A program made the translations under genes and the position numbers. This document shows, in pieces, positions 4,356 to 7,866 of a stretch of 7,866 nt of DNA; position 1 is the first letter of the stretch; every line of letters begins with the position of its first letter. Location: positions 1-7,866 of the forward strand of contig CABSXY010000083.1 of assembly GCA_902481695.1 (NCBI GenBank). Reading direction: 5' to 3'. This DNA is from an uncultured Haemophilus sp. (GTDB lineage Bacteria > Pseudomonadota > Gammaproteobacteria > Enterobacterales > Pasteurellaceae). The notes under the pieces were generated by a model. It ran no database searches, was not told the origin of the DNA, and saw only the letters and a list, made by a program, of their open reading frames with translations.

Positions 4356-6923
4356 TTAGTTACGACGTGTACGTCTGTCAACAAAACCAAGGAAGGCCAA
4401 TAGTGTCATAAAGAGACCTACAAGACTGAATCCTGCTGCAGTTGACTCACCTGTTTCTGGCAAGCTGTCTGCTTCTTGTACAGGAGCTTGTTTCTCAGCT
4501 TTTGTTTGACCATAATTTACAGGAACTTGCGCTACAGTTTGAGCTGCCTGTTCTTGTGTTGTGAAAGCAATAACTTTACCATCTACATCGTAAACAGGTA
4601 CTGGTGTAAGACCTTTAGATGTAATGTTAGCGAACTCTTTAGCCAATTGTGTTTGACGCTCTTTGTCTGCCTTAGCTTTCATGTAGTTATCGAAGGCTGT
4701 TTGAACAGTCGTGTATTCGCTCGTTAATTTATCACGCTTAGCTGACAATTCAACAAGTTTCGCACGTTCAGTTGAAAGAGCTGCTTTCGCCGCAGTAAAT
4801 TTGGCAAAGGCTGTTGCACGTTCTGCTTTAGCCTTAGCTAGGTTACCTGAAGCATTTGTAAGGGCTGCTAGACGGTTCTTAGCAGCAGTCAAGGCTTGGT
4901 TAGCTTGTGTCAATGCTACTTGTTTCTTAGCAGTATCTTGCTTAGCAGCGTTGTATGCATTTGTCAAACGTTGCAAGGTCGCAGAACTTGTCGCAAGTTT
5001 ATCTTTAGCTGTTTGAAGCTCTGCTTGTTTTTCATCAAGAGTTGCTTGAGCTTTGCTAAGGGCTGCTGCTTTTTCTTGTGCGTTAGCATTAAGGTTTTCA
5101 ACTGCAGCGTTAGCTTTTTCCAATTCTGATTTAGCAGTTGCAAGGGCTGCTTGTTTTTCAGAAAGGTTATTCTGAGCAGCTGCCAACTTGCTTGCAGTCG
5201 CTTTAAGAGCTGCAAGTTCTGATTGAGTATTCTTAAGTTTAAGAGTTGCTGACTCAGAAGCAGATTTCTTGCTAGCCAAATCACTTTGAGCTTGATCGTT
5301 AGCTTGCTTAGCAGCTTCATAAGCTGCTTTTGCAGCAGCAAGATTTGCATTTGAAGATGATTGAGATTGGTTACCTTCATATGGGTTAGCAATCTTAGTT
5401 GTGTCAAAGCTACTATCAGAAGCGATAGAATTTTTATTGACATTGTTTACGTGAACGTTAAAGGCACCGGCAACAACACTGATATCTGTACCAATGTAAG
5501 ACTCACCACCATCTGCTGTAAGACCAGAGATAGAACGAGCATGGTTCCACTCATTACCGTTAAACATGAAGTCAAGCATAGCTTCATAGACATATTTCTT
5601 AATGTCGTTAAGGGTAAATGGTCCTGTCAAACCTTGCCATGTATTAAGGTTTTCACCAATACTTACACTATTAAATGACTTACCAGCACGGTCAAGAGCG
5701 GCACTATCATGTCGTTGATGGGTAATAGCTTCCCAACCCCAGTTATCTGCTACATAACCATCTGAAACACGGTCAGCCGCAAGAACACTACCTTTTGAAA
5801 CAGATGTTTGAGTTGTACCAAAGGCTGTACGAATTTGGTTAATCAAACTTGAAGCATACAATGACAAATCTGTAATTTGAGCTTCACTAAGGTTATTCAA
5901 ATCACTAATTTTAACATTTTTATCCGCTTCATTATCTTGATAACTATTGTTACCACGATCACGTTTATTAACGTTCTTCAAGACTTGTTCAGCTTGAGCT
6001 ATTTCTGCTGCTGTCGCTGTTTTAGACTCATGAATCTTAAGGGCATTAACATACTCTTGTGATACTGAGAATTTTTGACGAACATTAGCTGTTGAAGTTG
6101 TTGAAGATTCTGCTTTTTTCTTAGCTGCTTCAGCGGCTGCAAGAGCAGCTGCCTTTTCATTAGCTACTGTTTGAGCAGTCTCATAAGCTGCTTTAGCTTG
6201 GTTTGCTGCATTTTGATCTGCAGTCAATTGCCCTTCTTTAGCTGAAATAGCAGTAGCTTTTTCTTTATCAGCTGCCTGAGCGGCTGCCAATTCTTCTTGA
6301 GCTTTTTTCTCAGCTGCTGTTGCAGCATCAAAAGCTGATTGTGCTTTAGCCTGATTCGAAGCTGCCTCAGAAGCGCTAGAACCATTAAGGGCTGCTTTAG
6401 CGGCATCTACTGATTTTTGAGCATTAGCCACTTCAGTAGCTTTTGCATTGACATTAGCTTGATCTGTATTAACGACAGCTTGCTGTTTGTCTGCTGCATC
6501 TTTGGCAGTTTTTTCTGCAGATTGAGCTGTTTCGACTGCTGACTTAGCTTCCTTAGCTGCATTTTCAGCAGTAGTTACTTGACCTTGAGCGGTAGCAATA
6601 GTTTCTGGACTTGCTTCATCGGCTGCTGTTTGTGCCTTTTGCAAGTTAGCATCTGCTGTCGCTAGGTTTGCTTGAGCCTGGTTTGCAGCTGCTTCATGAT
6701 TAGCAACTACTGACTCTTGTTGCGATACTGCTTGATTTGCAGCGCTGGCTTGTTCTCTAGCCGCTTCGACTTGGGCTTGAGTTGGGACAGCTTGTGTAGC
6801 TGTCGATGATACTGATGCTGTTGTTGAGGCTTGATCGTTTGTCGTTACCTCATCAGCTTTAGCAACTGTAGCAGAAACTGCAAGTGCTGCAATTCCGGCT
6901 GTCGCCAAAACCTTTTTATTCAT
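4356..6923 (-). CDS. LPXTG-anchored coiled-coil surface protein with central CAP domain, SEC10/PgrA-like
   Basis: This is an 855-residue wall-anchored protein. In order it has: a signal peptide (1-23, likely cleaved after AKA); a Ser/Thr-rich linker; an Ala/Gln/Lys-rich coiled coil (about 50-275); a globular CAP/SCP-like domain (about 285-495); a second long Ala-rich coiled coil (about 525-765); a short Pro/Val-rich segment; then LPETG (821-825), a hydrophobic helix (828-847) and a basic tail (DRRTRRN) for sortase A. CAP hallmarks are HQRHDSA (H402, H405), SIGENL (E424) and EWNHARSI (H461). The arrangement matches the SEC10/PgrA surface-exclusion family, originally known from enterococcal plasmids but also chromosomal in streptococci, where adhesion or wall-related roles are more likely than exclusion. 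AAGGAG lies about 10 nt upstream of the ATG. It is monocistronic, with its own promoter and terminator. The higher GC reflects the Ala codons (GCT, GCA, GCC) and need not mean transfer. Confidence 0.85.
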   Translation of the reverse strand: MNKKVLATAGIAALAVSATVAKADEVTTNDQASTTASVSSTATQAVPTQAQVEAAREQASAANQAVSQQESVVANHEAAANQAQANLATADANLQKAQTAADEASPETIATAQGQVTTAENAAKEAKSAVETAQSAEKTAKDAADKQQAVVNTDQANVNAKATEVANAQKSVDAAKAALNGSSASEAASNQAKAQSAFDAATAAEKKAQEELAAAQAADKEKATAISAKEGQLTADQNAANQAKAAYETAQTVANEKAAALAAAEAAKKKAESSTTSTANVRQKFSVSQEYVNALKIHESKTATAAEIAQAEQVLKNVNKRDRGNNSYQDNEADKNVKISDLNNLSEAQITDLSLYASSLINQIRTAFGTTQTSVSKGSVLAADRVSDGYVADNWGWEAITHQRHDSAALDRAGKSFNSVSIGENLNTWQGLTGPFTLNDIKKYVYEAMLDFMFNGNEWNHARSISGLTADGGESYIGTDISVVAGAFNVHVNNVNKNSIASDSSFDTTKIANPYEGNQSQSSSNANLAAAKAAYEAAKQANDQAQSDLASKKSASESATLKLKNTQSELAALKATASKLAAAQNNLSEKQAALATAKSELEKANAAVENLNANAQEKAAALSKAQATLDEKQAELQTAKDKLATSSATLQRLTNAYNAAKQDTAKKQVALTQANQALTAAKNRLAALTNASGNLAKAKAERATAFAKFTAAKAALSTERAKLVELSAKRDKLTSEYTTVQTAFDNYMKAKADKERQTQLAKEFANITSKGLTPVPVYDVDGKVIAFTTQEQAAQTVAQVPVNYGQTKAEKQAPVQEADSLPETGESTAAGFSLVGLFMTLLAFLGFVDRRTRRN

Positions 6924-6961
6924 AAGACGAACTCCTTTTTATGTTAAAAATTCACTACTAT

Positions 6962-6990
6962 ATAATAACATTTTAATAATCCTGAAACAA
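6962..6990 (-). promoter_or_regulatory. Promoter of the LPXTG surface-protein gene
   Basis: On the minus strand TTGTTT (6990-6985) and TATTAT (6967-6962) are separated by 17 nt, with an extended -10 TGT just before the hexamer. The inferred leader is about 30 nt and ends in AAAAAGGAG before the ATG at 6923. No operator was recognised in the AT-rich DNA between this promoter and the divergent one. Confidence 0.55.
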
Positions 6991-7180
6991 GATGCTGACT
7001 CCTAATTTTTAAAATTTAATTATTTTATAAGCTTTCATAGCCTGTTTACAAAAATCATTAAATTGTTAGTCAAAAGTAGAGTTGCTGTTTCAAAGTCCTT
7101 TTTTAGTCTTTGATTCTGCCTTATCCTTTCATTCTATCAAAACTTCGTTACAGTTTCTTAACTTTCTTTAAACGTTTTTT

Positions 7181-7217
7181 TGATATAATGTGTACTCATC
7201 ATATGCAAATGGAGGAG
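7181..7217 (+). promoter_or_regulatory. Extended -10 promoter and ribosome site of the VanZ-like gene
   Basis: TG-A-TATAAT (7181-7189) is a consensus extended -10. No good -35 sits 17 nt upstream, which is acceptable with the TGn extension. GGAGGAG (7211-7217) follows and fixes the GTG at 7222 as start. Confidence 0.65.
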
Positions 7218-7221
7218 AAAA

Positions 7222-7812
7222 GTGGCAAAATCATTAAAAACATTGAGTAACATCTTACTAGGAATGCTCTCACTGGCCTTGTCTTATTGGTTTTATAGGG
7301 GGCATCTCGAACAGTACGTTCATTACATCGCCCATTATGGCTCCTACTTTCAAGTCTTACTCAACCTAGTCATTATTGTCCTACTGAGTTACTTTGTCTA
7401 CGCTTTTTTGAAACTCCTTCTTACTAGAAAGCTGAAAAAACAGACACTACTCCTACTCTACTTCATTTACTTTCTTGCTCTCTTCTACCTACTTTTCTTG
7501 AAAAACATTGGTACCCAAGGTCTCTCACTTAACCCCCTTTCCTTCGCTCGGGAATTATACTGGGGTAGCCACTTCGTTCCCATCATGAACCTGTTAATGT
7601 TCATCCCTCTGGGACTCCTCTTTTCTTCACGATTGAGTAATCTCCTACTCTGTCTCCTTACCCTTTTCTCCGTCGAATCCATTCAATACTTCGGACATTT
7701 AGGAGTCTTTGATTTGGGAGATATCACCTTAAATATGTTAGGTATCCTTGTCGGAACTGCTATCCATCAACTCCCTCAATTTCAGACAGTTATCAAAAAG
7801 ATTTTAAGTTAA
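7222..7812 (+). CDS. VanZ-like family integral membrane protein
   Basis: This 196-residue protein has about six membrane helices (about 8-25, 43-67, 74-94, 120-136, 139-155, 168-183). The second half carries the VanZ-family pattern: PIMNLLMFIPLG (120-131), ESIQYF (152-157), GVFDLGD (161-167) and a following N171/G174 in the last helix. VanZ homologues have been associated with low-level teicoplanin or lipoglycopeptide resistance, but most chromosomal members have no proven role and resistance should not be inferred here. The start is GTG with GGAGGAG 4 nt upstream. The gene is alone in its unit, with its own extended -10 promoter and a terminator immediately behind. It is divergent from the surface-protein gene across about 300 bp of AT-rich DNA. 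Confidence 0.85.
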   Translation: MAKSLKTLSNILLGMLSLALSYWFYRGHLEQYVHYIAHYGSYFQVLLNLVIIVLLSYFVYAFLKLLLTRKLKKQTLLLLYFIYFLALFYLLFLKNIGTQGLSLNPLSFARELYWGSHFVPIMNLLMFIPLGLLFSSRLSNLLLCLLTLFSVESIQYFGHLGVFDLGDITLNMLGILVGTAIHQLPQFQTVIKKILS

Positions 7813-7844
7813 AAAACTTCCAGAATTAATTTGGGAGTTTTTTT
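7811..7844 (+). terminator. Rho-independent terminator of the VanZ-like gene
   Basis: The stem AAAAAACTTCCA (7811-7822) pairs with TGGGAGTTTTTT (7832-7843) with one T-G wobble and a 9-nt loop, followed by continuing T (to 7844). It overlaps the stop codon. The A-run on the other side means it could also act on the minus strand. Confidence 0.75.
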
Positions 7845-7866
7845 GTTTGTTCTATAGATTAATCAT

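Noticed and set aside
4964..5443. Leu/Gln-rich minus-strand frame inside the surface-protein gene, and a similar one at 6224-6406
   Set aside because: Both are frame-shifted readings of the coiled-coil codons, giving low-complexity Leu/Lys/Gln proteins. The main frame is complete and domain-consistent.
4476..5678. Plus-strand open frames opposite the surface-protein gene (e.g. 4711-5016, 4896-5129, 5361-5678)
   Set aside because: They are antisense shadows of an Ala-rich repetitive gene. None has a ribosome site, recognisable domain or promoter.
4356..6923. Tandem DNA repeats in the coiled-coil regions
   Set aside because: The repetition is compositional (Ala/Lys/Gln heptads). I see no exact tandem DNA unit repeated in register.
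7485..7682. Minus-strand ORF inside the VanZ-like gene
   Set aside because: It is an Arg-rich antisense shadow of a clear membrane-protein frame with no start signals.
1..7866. CRISPR array, tRNA or rRNA
   Set aside because: No regularly spaced repeats, cloverleaf with CCA-adjacent acceptor stem, or rRNA-like sequence was seen on either strand.

Overview
The window is a mosaic with one sharp internal boundary at about position 1925-1945. To the right (about 1945-7866) it reads as a Streptococcus chromosome, most likely of the salivarius/thermophilus/vestibularis group. The evidence is a BlpR/ComE-type LytTR response regulator, the start of a BlpH/ComD-type peptide-sensing kinase, an LPXTG surface protein of the SEC10/PgrA type and a VanZ-like membrane protein. 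To the left (1 to about 1925) the DNA is visibly more AT-rich (about a quarter G+C by eye, against roughly a third or more in the regulator genes). It resembles a low-GC Clostridium-like or Fusobacterium-like sucrose operon. The species guesses are inference; no search was run.

Left block, minus strand, in transcription order: the last ~140 residues of a sucrose-6-phosphate hydrolase (scrB, GH32), a small RDD-family membrane protein, and a complete PfkB-type fructokinase (scrK). Together these would make the lower part of a sucrose-utilisation operon: cleavage of sucrose-6-phosphate, then phosphorylation of the released fructose. A plus-strand terminator at the extreme left belongs to a gene outside the window.

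Boundary: the scrB remnant is joined in frame to the membrane-sensor half of a BlpH-like histidine kinase, giving an open 294-codon chimera. Neither parent is complete: the kinase has lost its catalytic half and the hydrolase its catalytic propeller. A chimeric contig is the simplest explanation; genuine illegitimate recombination or transfer is the alternative.

Middle block: a blp-like regulatory cluster. blpR and a LytTR-only gene (blpS-like) run on the minus strand, with blpR overlapping the kinase start by ATGA. A plus-strand gene divergent from the LytTR-only gene encodes a receiver-only protein whose phosphoacceptor Asp is replaced by Asn. These two small proteins look like the two halves of an AgrA/ComE-type regulator. 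The shared intergenic region carries a promoter-like element and one BlpR-like half-site.

Right block: about 310 bp of hairpin-rich intergenic DNA (an orphan minus-strand terminator plus further hairpins, a candidate small RNA or dispersed repeat), then an 855-residue LPXTG-anchored coiled-coil/CAP surface protein on the minus strand, a divergent promoter region, and a plus-strand VanZ-like gene with its own terminator.
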